Shown here piece by piece: positions 32,901 to 46,200 of a stretch of DNA of 64,000 nucleotides. Position 1 is the first letter of the stretch, and every line of letters starts with the position of its first letter. The DNA is from Setomelanomma holmii (lineage: Eukaryota; Ascomycota; Dothideomycetes; Pleosporales; Phaeosphaeriaceae): assembly GCA_010015745.1 (NCBI GenBank), contig ML978219.1, forward strand, positions 124,001 through 188,000, written 5' to 3'. The position numbers were made by a program, and so were the translations under genes. The notes under the pieces were generated by a model. It was given only the letters and a program-made list of their open reading frames with translations, searched no databases and had not been told where the DNA came from.

Positions 32901-33715
32901 ACTACGATGACGATAAGCATCGCTCGTCACGCCGCAGCCGAAAAGACCGGGAGCGCGAGCGGTCATATCGCTATGACGAGCGGGATCGTGACGAGCGTGA
33001 CTACAGAGAAGAGAAGGAAGAGAAGGGAAGGTCCGCTCATACGGATCGTGAAGACGATATTGTCGCCGCCATGATGAAGAAGCGCGCAGTCTCACCGCCC
33101 CTTAACGCACCCACAGGCCCAGCAGCGAATGGCTTCAGCATCAAAGGACGTAGCAAGACTGTGATGCCGCCACCTGTGCAGCCTCCGACTGGTCCACGGA
33201 ACTTTCAGCCGCCTAAAGGACCGGCTGCAGACCGCGAACGGGCCAAAGATCATCGTCGCAAGTCCAGCAACACCTCAACCCCTAGTGGGCCTGCGTCAGC
33301 GAAAGACACGACAAGTAAGGATCATTATGCTGCGGAACGTGAGCGGAATGCGAGAGAAAGGGACAGTCGTGAACGAGTCGAGAAGCCACCACAACATACC
33401 TCGAGCTCCAAGTCATTGCATCAACGTATCTCGTCGTCGTCTCAACCATCACTTTCGTCCAAGCGCTCGCGCTCGGACATTCGTGACGATGAGCCTGAGC
33501 CGCCGCGCGGACCAAAGGCAGATGTTAAACCACCCTCTGGACCTGCGAGTCATCGCGATAAGCGCAGGAAGAGCGGTACTATGGGCGACGACAATATTGC
33601 GAATCTCTTTACTGCGGGTCTGCGGAAGAATGCAAAGCGGCGTGGTGGCGTGAGAATGGAGGGCGATGCGGAGCGTGATATGGAGCGTGTGGAAAGGGAG
33701 AGGGAACTGCGGTAG
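29925..33715 (+). CDS. RING-type zinc finger protein with Met/Asn/Gly-rich middle and RS/RD-rich tail
   Basis: Exons 29925-29989, 30038-30147, 30203-31021, 31075-31436, 31530-32188 and 32236-33715 give 1164 aa. The RING/U-box-like finger (residues about 35-90) has CTLCNQLAIDSYKLLCCNKA, ICASC and CPSC, then NKALRNTMRVWLQKQKKK, like the finger of Mpe1/RBBP6 but without the N-terminal DWNN domain. A long middle is Met/Asn/Gly-rich (NNPMMMNGM, GYGNYNGFNQMGG). The last 490 residues are packed with RS, RD and RE dipeptides and ERDRD repeats, as in RNA-processing proteins. Nuclear location and a role as E3 ligase or scaffold in mRNA 3' processing or splicing are inferred. Between 30547 and 30726 lies a 180-nt in-frame segment with GTAGGT and GCTGACCCCTGTCAG ends that may be an intron; then the protein is 1104 aa. 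Confidence 0.85.
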
Positions 33716-34038
33716 TTCGGCCTTCCTGGCTGGATATTTCGAGAAACGTAGAGACTCAAGTGAGGATCGGTTGGCATTCACACGGTGGGGAAGTCGGCGG
33801 CTGTGCTCTCAACTTCATGTACTTATGCCCTACTGCAGAGTGGCATATGCACTGCACTGGTGGCTGTACCTAGGCTTGGGTTCAATGAATACTTACTCTG
33901 GGAATCTCCATTAGATATTGTACACGTGAAGATTGAAAGCTCTGTTCATTGTCATGTCTAAAGACTTGAGTCAAACAGCGTGGTATCATTGGCCTCGTGG
34001 AAATGCTTTTATATAACGCAACGCCCGTTGCACCAGAT
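33716..34038. other. Convergent spacer, no gene seen
   Basis: 323 bases between the stops of the RING gene and the pyrroline-5-carboxylate reductase gene; 3' untranslated regions of both. Confidence 0.6.
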
Positions 34039-35084
34039 CTACCGTCTATGGTTCACAAATTCCCTCTGCTCGCCACCGAGCCTTGATGCAACCACGCATG
34101 CCTCACGGATCGCCTTTGCAACGCTGCCCCTGACGCCGTCTTGCTCGAGCGACATGAGTCCGCCAATCGTGCAACCACCCGGCGTCGAGACCTTGTCTTT
34201 GAGCACTGCTGGATGCTCGCCGTTCAGCACGAGGCCAGTGGTTCCACGCATCGTCTGCGCAGCCATGAGCTGTGCCTCCGCCCTCGGTAAGCCCATGGCT
34301 ACAGCACCGTCTGCAGCCGCCTCCAGTATCAGCGCAAAGAAAGCAGGGCCTGATCCACATAGCGCAGTAGAAATGTCCATCTGCGCCGGTGGCAGTGTGA
34401 CTACGCGACCAATCGATGAGAAGATGAAGTTGACGAGCGCGTGTTGGCTGTCGCTCAGCGGTGGTGTTGAGGTCTGGATGACAGACATGGATTCCCCTAC
34501 AAAGGAGGCCGTGTTGGGCATGACGCGCACGATCCTGCATGCGTCTGTTGCCTTGTCGCCACCCTCGGGATACAGGAACTCTTCAATCTGCTGTTGTGTG
34601 ACGCCTGCCAATATACTGACGAGGACTTTGCCCTTCAATGCCTCCTTCATGCCCTCTTCACCCAAAATGTCCTTGTAGCCGTATGGTTTGCACGATAGGA
34701 GGATGATGTCGGCAGCTTGTACACCTTTAAGGTTCTCGTTTGTGTAGGTCTGGAGCGAAAAGTTGTAGTGGCCGAGTGCTTTCTTAACGTTTTCTTCGGC
34801 CGGTTTCCAGGTATCGCATGCGACGAAGTTCTGAAGGTTGGGTGTGTCTTTTGGGGTCGAGTCCGAGGATAGGGCGGCAGCCGTCTTGGCTTGGGCAAGA
34901 GACGACATGACGCCGCCCATTATGGCGATTCCCATGGTGCCTGATATGTATTAGCAGTATTCTGGAGCACTTGTGTCTCGATTGTCGCGTGTTCGCGGGG
35001 TATTCAACTCGAATGTCAAGATGTAGACTTACCGGATCCGAGCACGGTCAATGTGAGGCCCTTTGATTCTTGTGTAGACGCCAT
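34039..35084 (-). CDS. PRO3: Pyrroline-5-carboxylate reductase
   Basis: Last step of proline synthesis: NAD(P)H-dependent reduction of 1-pyrroline-5-carboxylate. Exons 35084-35033 and 34940-34039 (92-nt intron, GTAAGT donor) give 317 aa. The intron splits the dinucleotide-binding motif, which reads VLGSGTMGIAIMGG when joined. Further signatures: ADIILLSCKPY, VSILAGVT, RIVRVMPNTASFVGESM, MDISTALCGSGPAFFALILEA and, near the end, STPGGCTIGGLMSLEQDGVRG, the P5CR signature. The length is typical for fungi. It is divergent from CTK3, with 377 bases between start codons. Confidence 0.97.
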
Positions 35085-35461
35085 ATTTTCTACTATGACC
35101 TAGAGTTGTATCCTGTGATGTTGAGTGAAGAGCGAAGAAGTGACTCTGGAGAATGGCAGCGCGACTTCGGCGTGGAATTTGGACGCTCGGACCCCCTCCG
35201 ATGGAAAGCGCGACGCAGCTCTCAAATGGTGCTGTGTCGCGAGCTATCACGTAACAAATCCATAAGCTTGTACCCCGACCTCACTCACAGCATCCTCCAA
35301 AAGGACACAAGCTCGCACCGAAAATACCCGCGACCAGGTCCCGGTCATTCGAAGCCACATCGAGCCGCATGCGCAGCCTCAGCGCCCCACTGTACTACAC
35401 GCCCAACCTCCGCACCTCCCTCAGAAGCTCTCTCATAAGCGCCAAGCACGCTCCCACAACT
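35085..35461. promoter_or_regulatory. Shared divergent promoter, PRO3 and CTK3
   Basis: 377 bases between start codons. An in-frame ATG at 35369 would add 31 residues to the Ctk3 N-terminus (MRSLSAPLYYTPNLRT), an Arg/Ser-rich stretch lacking acidic residues. This may be untranslated leader or a minor longer form. Confidence 0.5.
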
Positions 35462-36154
35462 ATGGCGGACCCGTTCGAAGTGCGCCAGCGCTTCACTACG
35501 CTCCTCTCGCATCTCTCCGCCTCACACACGTCTCTCCAAAAAGCTGCCCTCTATGCGCTGAAGAACCGCGAGATGGACGAGGACCTGCACTCGTGCATTC
35601 TAGAACAGCTCGAGCGCACCAACATGAACACACGCGCGAACATCATGTTCTTCATCGAGTGTCTGTGCGAGATGGCTATCAAGGACAGCGCTGGGGACGG
35701 GCGGGGCATCGACGGGAGCGCCATGGGCTATGTGCGGATGCTGCAAAGAGACATACTACGTGTGGTCGAGTGCGTAGTCGGTGAGGAAGGCGCAAACGTG
35801 AGAGTCGTGCGGAAGGTGCTTCAGACTCTTCAGGCTCGGACAATACTGCTACCTGAAACCGTGTCAGAGCTGGAGGCCGTACTAAAGTCAAGGGAAGTCG
35901 AGCATGGCTTCATGTCAGCGAGCCCGGGCATGAAGAACGGCAGTGCCAAGATGGATAAAAGACAGATTGAGCAGCGTATCGAGGAGGACAGAGAGAGGCA
36001 CAAGCGGTTAAGAGAGAGTATATGGGCTGTGCCGGGCGAAGACGAGCAGGAGATGGACAAGCTGTGGGAGGAGGCGAGCGACATTGGGGAAGACGACTAC
36101 GTGGTGGCAAGGGAAGACCGTGAGGAAAGGGAGCAAGCTATCAAGTTTGGATGA
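35462..36154 (+). CDS. CTK3: CTD kinase subunit gamma (Ctk3)
   Basis: Third subunit of the CTDK-I complex, which phosphorylates the C-terminal repeats of RNA polymerase II. Single exon, 230 aa from MADPFEVRQRFTTLL. The N-terminal CTD-interaction-like helical domain has SLQKAALYALKNREMDEDL, LERTNMNTRANIMFFIECL and RDILRVVECVVGEEGANVRVVRKVL. The C-terminal part is a charged helix (RQIEQRIEEDRERHKRLRES) with IWAVP and an acidic end. The start at 35462 matches the usual N-terminus of fungal homologues; an upstream in-frame ATG exists at 35369. Confidence 0.93.
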   Translation: MADPFEVRQRFTTLLSHLSASHTSLQKAALYALKNREMDEDLHSCILEQLERTNMNTRANIMFFIECLCEMAIKDSAGDGRGIDGSAMGYVRMLQRDILRVVECVVGEEGANVRVVRKVLQTLQARTILLPETVSELEAVLKSREVEHGFMSASPGMKNGSAKMDKRQIEQRIEEDRERHKRLRESIWAVPGEDEQEMDKLWEEASDIGEDDYVVAREDREEREQAIKFG

Positions 36155-36349
36155 CCCTTGCGAAAAAGTTGTTTATTTGTCGTCATTGTCACATAGCGAG
36201 GCGTTCTGGTGGGGATACCATGGGCAAGCGTACCCAAGTCACTGTTCTGAACACATTTGAGATCATGCCAAACATATCTGTACACGCCGTGTGCAATGCT
36301 ATGATACAGTAATCTTCTCGTCTATCGTTCCTCAGCTCCTTCACATCGT

Positions 36350-37015
36350 CTATTCCATGACAACCGTCGCTCCCAGCGCCTTCAGTGTCTCGACAATCTT
36401 CTCCGCCTCCTCCTTGGGCACGCCCTCCTTCATTGTCTTGGGCGCGCTCTCTACAAACTTCTTGCTGTCCACCAAGCTCAGCCCTAGCATCGCCTTGATC
36501 TCCTTGATCACCTTTGGTTTCGCGCCGGCGTCGAACTTCTCGAGCTTGAGGTTGAAGAGCGTTTTTTCTTGTGCGGCGGGCGCGGCTTCCTCCTCCTCGA
36601 CTGGCGCGGCTGCAGGTGCGGCGCCCGCTGGACCGCCACCGACAAAGCCGCCCACAGGCATATCGGGGATATTTAGACGTGTCTAAGAAAGCATGTCAGC
36701 GTTGCTCAATCTTCCTTGCAGCTGGCTTGAGCTTGAACGCCAAGACATCCATCCGACGTGCCATCTACAATCGCCCCGCGAGCGAATGCGTACCTTTAGT
36801 GTCGACACCAAGTCAGCAGTCTCCAACAAGGTCAATTGGCTGATCTGGTCCACAATGGTCGCAATCTTGGGGTTTGTAGGTGCCGCCGCCGCCTCGCCTG
36901 ATGCCCATCTCCGCTGTATCCTCTGCTGTGATGCTCCAATCGTCGGTCGTACGCAAATCGTCTGCTTCGCGGTGCAAATACAGCGCCTCAGCGCGCGGGA
37001 TGCTGGTGCTGACAT
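36350..37015 (-). CDS. MNP1: Mitochondrial large-subunit ribosomal protein bL12m
   Basis: Stalk protein of the mitochondrial ribosome (Mnp1/MrpL12). Exons 37015-36794 and 36682-36350 (111-nt intron, phase 0) give 184 aa. An Arg-rich N-terminus without acidic residues (MSAPASRALRRCICTAKQT) is a mitochondrial targeting signal. The dimerisation domain has IATIVDQISQLTLLETADLVSTLK, followed by an Ala/Gly/Pro/Glu hinge. The C-terminal domain reads EKTLFNLKLEKFDAGAKPKV, IKEIKAMLGLSLVDSKKFVE, and ends LKALGATVVME, a full L7/L12 signature. It is divergent from MDN1, with 222 bases between starts. Confidence 0.96.
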
Positions 37016-37237
37016 GGTGCTGTGCGGGATCGTGACGGCGATGGGACGAGCCGCTGCTCAATGTCGTGTCGTGCTTTCCTAAGATTTTGCGGAGCGGACG
37101 ACTCCCCTCTGGGCCTGGTGGCTTGGCGCATCTCCAAGGACCCGCAAAAAAGTTAGAGAACTTCGAGAGCGAGACATCAGCGCCACTACAACACCTACAG
37201 GCCCTTTGAAGCGTCGAAATTATGGGAAGGCGCCCCT
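37016..37237. promoter_or_regulatory. Shared divergent promoter, MNP1 and MDN1
   Basis: Only 222 bases separate a mitochondrial ribosomal protein gene from the giant cytoplasmic ribosome-assembly gene. Joint control with ribosome production is plausible but inferred from position only. Confidence 0.5.
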
Positions 37238-40200
37238 ATGACGATATACGACACACCTGCCTGCAAAATGGCATGTAACCATAATCAACATACCACTCGA
37301 ATGGTCGATATCAATGCGCTTGCCACGAAAGCCTTGAATTCTGCGCGTACGGATGAGGTTTTCTTGACCCATGGAGCGCTTTGCACCGAAATCTGCGCGA
37401 GGTGGATTCAGTCCGAGGTGCACATAGAACAGAAAATTGCAGCTTTTGGCCGCATCCTACCACTTGCGCCTCACCTTGCCGAGCACGTGGAACGTTTTCT
37501 CGATGGCTTATCGACATCGCCAATCTTGGGATCCCAGGCCTCTTCTACTGTTGGAGATGCTCTCGCCCGCTTACCAGAGCCTGTACTCGTAGAATGTCTT
37601 CTAGGAGCATTCAGACTGCTCAGCTACGACTGCAGAAACTTTGCTAAATATGTACGACCAGTGGCTCTGGAGAGCTTATTCCGCCATATGAGCCTTGTCG
37701 TACGGTATCTATCTGTTCGGATCTTCTCTTTATATGTTCATGCAGCGGACCACGCGATACAAGAGATGCTCAAGAGATGCGTCGGCGAAGGAGATGTGGA
37801 AGGACCTTGGGAAGGTCACCAGATCGACTACCGCTTCCTCTCCCTCTGGGAAGAGAAGAGATGGAAGCAACTACACGCCAGCCTACAACACAGGCAGTCT
37901 GAGGAAAAGGACCTGGAGGAAATAATTCCATCCCACGGCCTTTCAGCATATACAGTCGACATCAACGGCATTCTACTGCCACGATTAGACGGTGCGCCTT
38001 CGCAAGAGAATCCTACGAAGCTCGTCGGGACGCCGACGACCGAATCGAACCTGAGGACCATCGCAAATGGACTTCTGCATTCCGAGCCTATTCTTCTCAC
38101 AGGTCTCGCTGGTTCAGGCAAGACATTGCTCACACGCTATTTTGCATGGCAGCTTCACAAACTGGACACAATGGTTACGCTCCACCTCAACGAGCAGAGT
38201 GATGCTAAGCTATTGATTGGCATGTACACCACCGGAGCAAAGCCAGGAACTTTCAGTTGGCGACCCGGCGTGCTTACCACTGCGGTGAAGGAGGGTCGGT
38301 GGATTTTCATTGAAGATCTGGATCGCGCACCAAACGAGGTCATCAGTACGCTTCTGCCGCTCATCGAACGAGGCGAGCTTCTCATTCCGAGTCGCGGAGA
38401 GACGATAAGAGCAGGAAGAGGTTTTCGCATCATCGCCACTATGCGAAGTACACTCAATCCACGCGGGCAGGAAGTCATTCCTCGACTAAACATGATTGGC
38501 CACCGCTTCTGGAAATCAATCACGGTGCACACTCCACAGCTGGCTGAATTCGAACACATTCTGCACGTCAAGTATCCCAGTTTGCAAAAGCACATGTCTA
38601 GACTAATACGAGTGTATTCGCGATTGCTCGAGCTGTACTCCGACGCCAAGTTCTCTGCCGAGAACGGCACATCGATTCGAGCTATCACACCGCGAGACTT
38701 ACTGAAGTGGTGTAGTAGGATCGACGTATTGCTCACCGCTGCGCCCACCTTCAGCACTGCACAAGCTGACGACATCTTTATGGAGGCTTTTGACTGCTTT
38801 GCTGGCAGTTTGCGAAGTGAAAATGCGCGATTTAGGGTCATGGCATGTGTAGCAGAGGAGCTACATATCGATCCTCAGAAGCGCGACCACCTGCTGCATA
38901 GTCGCGTGGTCAAGTTGCAGGTCCCATCGAAAAGCACGACATCCGGAAGCATTCAGGTTGGACGAGCGAAGCTACCAAGACACAGAATCTCGAAGCGAAT
39001 AGGCTCGAGTCGGCCATTCTCCACAAACAACTACACGCTTCGGTTGCTCGAAAAACTTGCTGTGGCAGTCAATCGACAAGAGCCACTTCTGCTAGTGGGT
39101 GAAACAGGCACAGGAAAGACGACTTGCATCCAGTACCTCGCTGAGCAACTCGGTCGCAAGCTTGTGGCATTCAATCTCTCACAGCAGAGCGAGAGTGGTG
39201 ATTTGCTGGGCGGATACAAGCCTGTCAATGTTAGAAGTCTAGTGATACCCCTCAAGGACGATTTTGATGAGATATTCGACACTACATTCTCAAGAAAGAA
39301 GAACCAGCGATTCATCGAAATGCTCGGAAAGCGTATAGCAAAGGGCGAATGGAAGCGTGTCTGCACACTCTGGCGCGAAGCACTTAAGATGGTCGATGCG
39401 GCTCGCAAAGCACACGAGTCGCAAACATCATCTCCAGATCCGGATGGCGAGCAGCCTAAGAAGAAGCGAAAAATGGACTCTTTGCCTGCGAACTTTCCAA
39501 CCGCGCGATGGGAAAAGTTCGCAACGGACCTCTACAATCTTGAGGCGCAACTTGCGAATGGCACGGAAGCCTTTGCATTTTCATTTTTGGAAGGCAATAT
39601 CGTCAAAGCTGTCCGGAACGGAGACTGGATCTTGCTCGATGAGATCAATCTTGCCTCTTCAGATACTCTTGAGGCTCTTGCTGATCTCCTAGGCGGTGGT
39701 CCGGACGGAAGCCCATCAGTCTTGCTCACGGAGACGGGCAACGTCGAGCGAGTAGTTGCACATCCGGATTTCAGGGTTTTCGCTGCTATGAATCCAGCGA
39801 CCGACGTTGGCAAGAAAGACCTGCCGTCAGGTATTCGGTCGAGATTCACGGAGCTATATGTCGAAAGCCCAGATGGCGACGAATTGAGCTTGCGCAATAT
39901 TGTCGAAAAGTATCTCGGGGGCGACGGCACTGATCCTGTCGTTACCCGAGTGGCTCGTGATGTCACCAAGCTTTATACGGCGATTCAAAGCCTTGCAAAG
40001 TCGAACATGCTTGTTGATGGCGCAGATCAGAAAGCGCACTTCAGTCTCAGGACGCTCACCAGAACACTCTCGTATGCTAGGGAGATTGCACCATTGTGCA
40101 GTCTTCGACGAGCGTTATACGAAGGTTTCCATATGAGCTTCCTGACATTCCTTGGCAAGGCATCAGAAGATCTAGTCACCCCGCTAATCACCGAGCATCT

Positions 40201-43200
40201 CTTTCCGCAGAAGGTGGGCATGAAGGCCGAGCTCGGAAAGCCACTACAGCAGCCAAATGATGGGCGTAGCTACGTGCGACAAGGCCACTACTGGTTACGA
40301 CAAGGTGTGCATCCTGTTGAGGAGCAATCGCATTACATCATTACCCCGTTCGTGCAACGGAATATGAACAATCTGATTAGAGCAGCATCAACTCGGCGTT
40401 ACCCCGTGCTCATTCAAGGTCCAACCTCGTCCGGAAAGACGAGTATGATTGAGTACCTGGCGAAGCGCTCAGGTAATAAGTTTGTGCGCATCAATAATCA
40501 TGAGCACACTGATCTGCAGGAGTATCTTGGCTCGTATATCTCTGGGGCTGATGGCAAGCTCATATTCCAGGAGGGCATTCTGGTCAAAGCACTCCGCGAA
40601 GGTCATTGGATTGTTCTGGACGAGCTGAATCTGGCACCCACTGATGTGCTAGAAGCTCTCAACCGCCTTCTCGACGATAACAGAGAGCTTCTCATTCCAG
40701 AGACGCAAGAAGTGGTCCGTCCTCACAATGACTTTATGCTTTTTGCAACACAAAATCCTGCTGGCTTGTATGGTGGTCGAAAGGTCATGTCGCGAGCATT
40801 CCGAAACCGTTTCTTAGAACTTCACTTTGACGACATACCCGTCGAAGAACTGACGGAGATTCTTCACCGGCGCACCATGATACCCGAATCATGGTGTAAG
40901 CGCATCGTCCAGGTGTATCAAGAATTGTCGACACTACGTCAGGAGAACCGCATATTCGAGCAAAAGAGCTTTGCCACCCTGCGCGACTTGTTCAGATGGG
41001 CACAGCGAAAGGCAGACACAATCCAAGACCTCGCCAACAACGGGTATATGTTGCTCGCTGAGCGGGTGCGCAAGGATGAGGAGCGCTTAGCCGTCAAGAA
41101 AGCCATAGAAACCGTGATGAGCAGGAACGGCCCAAAGGTCATGATTGACGTCGCAAGAATCTTCGACGAAGATCCGTCATCGGGCATCGCTCGACTTGTA
41201 AAAGGAGATGCCACTAGCGGTGCTAGTGTTGTATGGACACGGGCAATGCGGCGCCTCTTCGTCCTTGTCGCCCACGCCTTAAGGAACAACGAGCCTGTCC
41301 TGCTTATTGGAGAGACCGGATGTGGAAAGACAACAGTGTGTCAGCTCTTGGCTGACGAGTTCAAGAATCAACTTCACATCGTCAACGCGCACCAGAACAC
41401 CGAGACGGGCGATCTGATCGGAGCACAGCGTCCGATCCGAAATCGTGCCGCGATTGAGGAGCACATCAGACAGCAGATTCTGGAAGTCCTTGATATTGTC
41501 CAGCACGTGAACACCGAGTCTGAGTCCTTTAGCCTGGGAGCCCTACAGGATCTGTACGATAGGCTCGTCAAGGAAGCACCCAACATGGTCCCGATCGCCC
41601 TGCGCGATGCAATCCAATTAAATCGGATCAAGGCAGCTGCGCTCTTTGAATGGGCTGATGGAAGCCTCGTGCATGCAATGAAGCATGGTCACTACTTTTT
41701 GCTGGACGAGATCTCCCTAGCGGAAGACTCTGTTCTTGAGCGCCTGAACAGTGTGCTCGAGCCTTCCCGGACTCTGTTACTTGCCGAGAAGGGTCCGAAC
41801 GACTGCGAAATCGTTGCAGTAGATGGCTTTCAGTTCTTAGCGACAATGAATCCAGGTGGTGACTATGGCAAAAAGGAGCTTTCACCCGCCTTGCGCAATC
41901 GCTTCACCGAGATCTGGGTGCCAGCAATGTCTGATCTGGATGATATCCTCCAGATCGTTCAATCGAAGCTAAGCCCAATTGCTAGACAATATGCTGCGGC
42001 CATCGTATCATTCTCGCAGTGGTTCAATGAAAAGTATAACACCTCGGTCACGTCTTCAATCTCGATACGCGATTCGCTCGCTTGGGTGTCATTCCTCAAC
42101 AGCTGTTCACAAGATGATCCGATCTTTGGAGTTGTACACGGCGCAGCAATGGTTTTCATTGACACCCTGGGGGCAAATCCAGCTGGTCTGCTCGCTATAC
42201 CACAAGCTTCGGTCAAACAAGAACGCCAGGCATGTTTACAAAGGCTCTCGGAACTCTTGAAGCGAGACATCGCGCCTCTTTACTTCGACCCCACCATTAT
42301 TGCAAGTACGGATGAAACATTCCAAATCGGCACGTTCTCCATCCCAAGAATTAACCGCACAACAGCCACAGCGTCCGACTTTGCCCTGGAGGCACCTACA
42401 ACGTGCTCAAATGCCATGCGAATCCTTCGAGCGTTGCAACTGCCGAAGCCAATATTGCTGGAAGGAAACCCTGGGGTCGGCAAAACCACGCTTGTTACCG
42501 CTCTTGCGCAGGCGATTGGAAAGCCGTTGACGCGCCTCAACCTGTCTGAGCAGACGGATCTAATGGATCTGTTCGGATCAGACGTGCCCGTCGAAGGTGG
42601 GGTCGCTGGCACCTTCGCCTGGCGTGACGCTCCTTTCCTCAAAGCCATGAAGAACGGTGATTGGGTACTTCTCGACGAGATGAATCTGGCATCACAGTCT
42701 GTACTGGAAGGACTTAATGCAGTACTTGATCATCGTGGTGAGGTTTACGTCTCCGAGCTAGATCAGACATTCCACAAACATAAAGACTTCAGAGTCTTCG
42801 CCGCGCAGAATCCCCATCATCAGGGCGGTGGGCGCAAGGGTCTACCTGCATCCTTCGTCAATCGCTTCACCGTGGTGTACGCGGACATCTTCCAACCAGA
42901 AGATCTCACTCTCATCTGCAATAAGATCTTTCCGACAATCGCTGACACCGAAGTTGAGAAGCTGATCAAGTTTGTTGCCGGGCTGGATGAACAGGTCGTG
43001 AGCTACCGTTCCTTTGGTCAGTTGGGTGCACCATGGGAATTCAACCTACGCGATACACTACGCTGGCTACAATTGCTTGCATCAGATCATTTCAGCGGAA
43101 CAGCGAGGGACTTTCTTGATACCATCTTTGTGCAGCGCTTCCGGACAGATAGCGATCGCGCCCGGCTTCTCGACCTCTTTCAACACGTCTATGGTGTCCA

Positions 43201-46200
43201 CGAGCCACGAATGACTCTGTTCCACAACCTCAGCGCTGATACACTTCAAGTGGGTCTAGGCTTGCTCTCTCGCAACAAAGTCACAGCACCTTCGGCTCCG
43301 GTCTCAGCTCTGAGGGTGTCGCAGCTAGGAGCCATGGAAGCGTTAATCGTCAGCGTGAAGCAAAATTGGCCCGTCATTCTCGTCGGCGCGCCAGGCTCCG
43401 GTAAGACTACACTGATCGACCAACTAGCAAGCTTTGCAGGAGCCGATATGGTCAACTTCGCAATGAACGCCGACATAGATGCTATGGATCTCGTTGGCGG
43501 TTACGAACAAGTCGATCCAACGAGAGAGCTCCACCGATGTGCGCAGAAGCTCGAGGCCTATATCCAAAGAAGGATCACCACAGCGCAGCAATCTTTGCAT
43601 CACCATATTGCGCTCCTAGAGCACCTTCACCGCGCTGACTTTTTCATATCAATCATGCATCAGCACCCCGCCTTAAATTCCGTCGCGCGATCTGATGCAG
43701 AAGCATCCGATTTGGTCGAAGAACTCCGCGGCCACCTCCGGGTCGCAAGTCAGCACATCGATGGTGCGCGCTTCCAATGGGTTGATGGAGTACTGATACG
43801 CGCTCTAGAGGAGGGCAAGTGGCTTGTCCTCGACCACGCAAACCTTTGTTCTAGCGCTGTACTAGATCGCCTCAACTCGCTGCTAGAGCCCAATGGCTAT
43901 CTCTCCATCAATGAGCATGCAACAGCGGATGGCGAGGCACGCATCGTGCGACCACATCCAAATTTTCGAATCTTCATGACGGTAGACCCAAGGTTTGGTG
44001 AGCTGTCGCGGGCGATGCGAAACAGGGCTGTGGAGATCTGCTTGCTAGATTCCGAGCAGCATGACGATCAACGACCACCAACAGGCATCGAGTACCCACT
44101 TGACTCTAACATATATCGATTCCGACAATTTAAGGTCAACGAGGGGCATTTGAGTCTAACCCTGGAGACGAGATTTGCCAATTTGTCCTTCGACGACTCT
44201 GCCTACTTGAACAGTTTCATGAAACAGGCTGCATTTGGCTTGTTATCAGATGCTGAACATGAGAACATGAATGGAATCACGAATGAACTCACAAATGGCG
44301 ATGCAGTCCAGGTTTGGACACCTTCGTTGTCCAAAGGTGTTAACAGCAGGCTACCATACTTCGCACAGTTCCTGAAAAGCGCCTGGATACCACAAGCTCG
44401 GGCATGCCATGACGAAGCCGGCGGCAACCTGCTCGCCCAGCTTGTCGCCTATCACCCATTTGGCAATGAGCTCGCCCTTCATAGAACAGATGTGTCGGTA
44501 GAGAAAGGAACATGGCTTGCAGCCATGTACAATCTCATGTTGGATGCGTACAATATGCAATCTGCCATTCACGGTCTGCCACCAGTGAAATTCGAGCGCC
44601 GTAAAGAGAAGCAGAAGATGCCGGCATTCCTGCACGCGTACTGGATCGCCTTCGGCAAAGTTCTAGATGGCCTTTGGGCGACCTATCAAGGCGACCTGCC
44701 ATTGGACAACTCGTTCCTCCGGCCTCTGAGCAACCTGTTCTGGGCTTTCTTTGCGCTTGCCGAGGGATCAACGTTCGACCGCGCAACGTTCCAGACATAT
44801 CTTAAGATGCTAGCGTCCGCCCTGCCGAAGGGCTCTGGAGAAGCTAATCCGCTCGTGCAAGACATGCAGATTTCGCTGTCGAAGCAAGTCGCAGTCTTTG
44901 GGTCCGAGGTCCAACTGACCACGGGACTGGCCATGGAGCGCATATGGTATGCTTTCAAGCCCACGACATCAAGAAGTCAGACTCAGCTTGAGGCGATCTT
45001 GAAACTTGAAGATTTAGCAGACAGAATCGATGCCATTATGTGGAAATCCAGCCTGAGTCTCGACGAGATGGCCCAATTCCGTGATAGGATCGCGAGCTCG
45101 TTAGACTTGGTGCGACGAGATGCGGCTGATGCCGGCGAGCTCATCGTTGCTTTGGGTGCCGCTGTTGAGCATCTGGAACAAACTATTACCGAGTACAGCA
45201 CCACTTCGACGCCTTACTTTGAGCAGGAATTCGAAGGACTTTGCCAATTCCTTGATGTGGCATTTAATGACCATGAAGTCAACCGACAGTTCTATCTGAA
45301 GCCTCCGCCAGCTGTTGTCGCTGCACGAGCCAAGTCATCCCTACTTGCTCGACGACCCACGAAGCTCCGAAGTGTGGACATCGGAAGATCTCATCAGCCA
45401 CCGGATCATTTCGCCAAGCTGTACAGATATCTAGGCCTTACGCACCAGCCGGTGAATCCCATGGCCCTCTTAGGACAATTCCACGTGTCGATGCTCTCAA
45501 AGCTCTCTAGCGCGGACGAAGTACAGCTGTCACAGCTTGATCGATTCGAGTCTGAGCTGCAGATTATATCCCAGCAACTTGCTTTAGATGCGGATCGCAT
45601 CACGCAAGACCAATATCAAGTGCACGAAGACATGTTCCGGGCAATTTACAATGCACTGTACGCTTCGCATTGTGTCGAGGTATGCGCTACGTTGCACGAA
45701 GGGAAGGTTTCGTTTCACGACGATGCGCCGATTAGCGAGGCTTATCGTATCAAGCTCCAAAGTGGATTCGCAAAGTGTTATCGTCCTATAGGGAGTGTCG
45801 ATGCAAAGGCATGGATCCAGCTCGGGCTCTTTGGCTTGGTCTTGGACGTGCCTAACTATCCCCACGACCCTGCCTTACGACCTATGATAGAACGAGACAT
45901 GTTCAATCAAGAGCAAAGAAACCTTCGACAATTACTTACTGCACTCCGCCAGTTTCAGTTGGATACTACGGGCCAGAACACCAGCTTCTGGATTCGAGAT
46001 GTAGAGAGCAGAATCGAGAGGATGGGTCAGGAGCCATCCGTGCCTGCCATTGTCCGGCCGGACATCTCGCAGCTAGATGATCTGCAAGGCGAGTTCTCGA
46101 ACTTGTTGAACACGATTCAACCTCTGTTCAACGAGACTATGACTATCGAAGAGGCTACCAAAGATGTCACATTGCATCAGAACGTTTCTCGCATCATACA

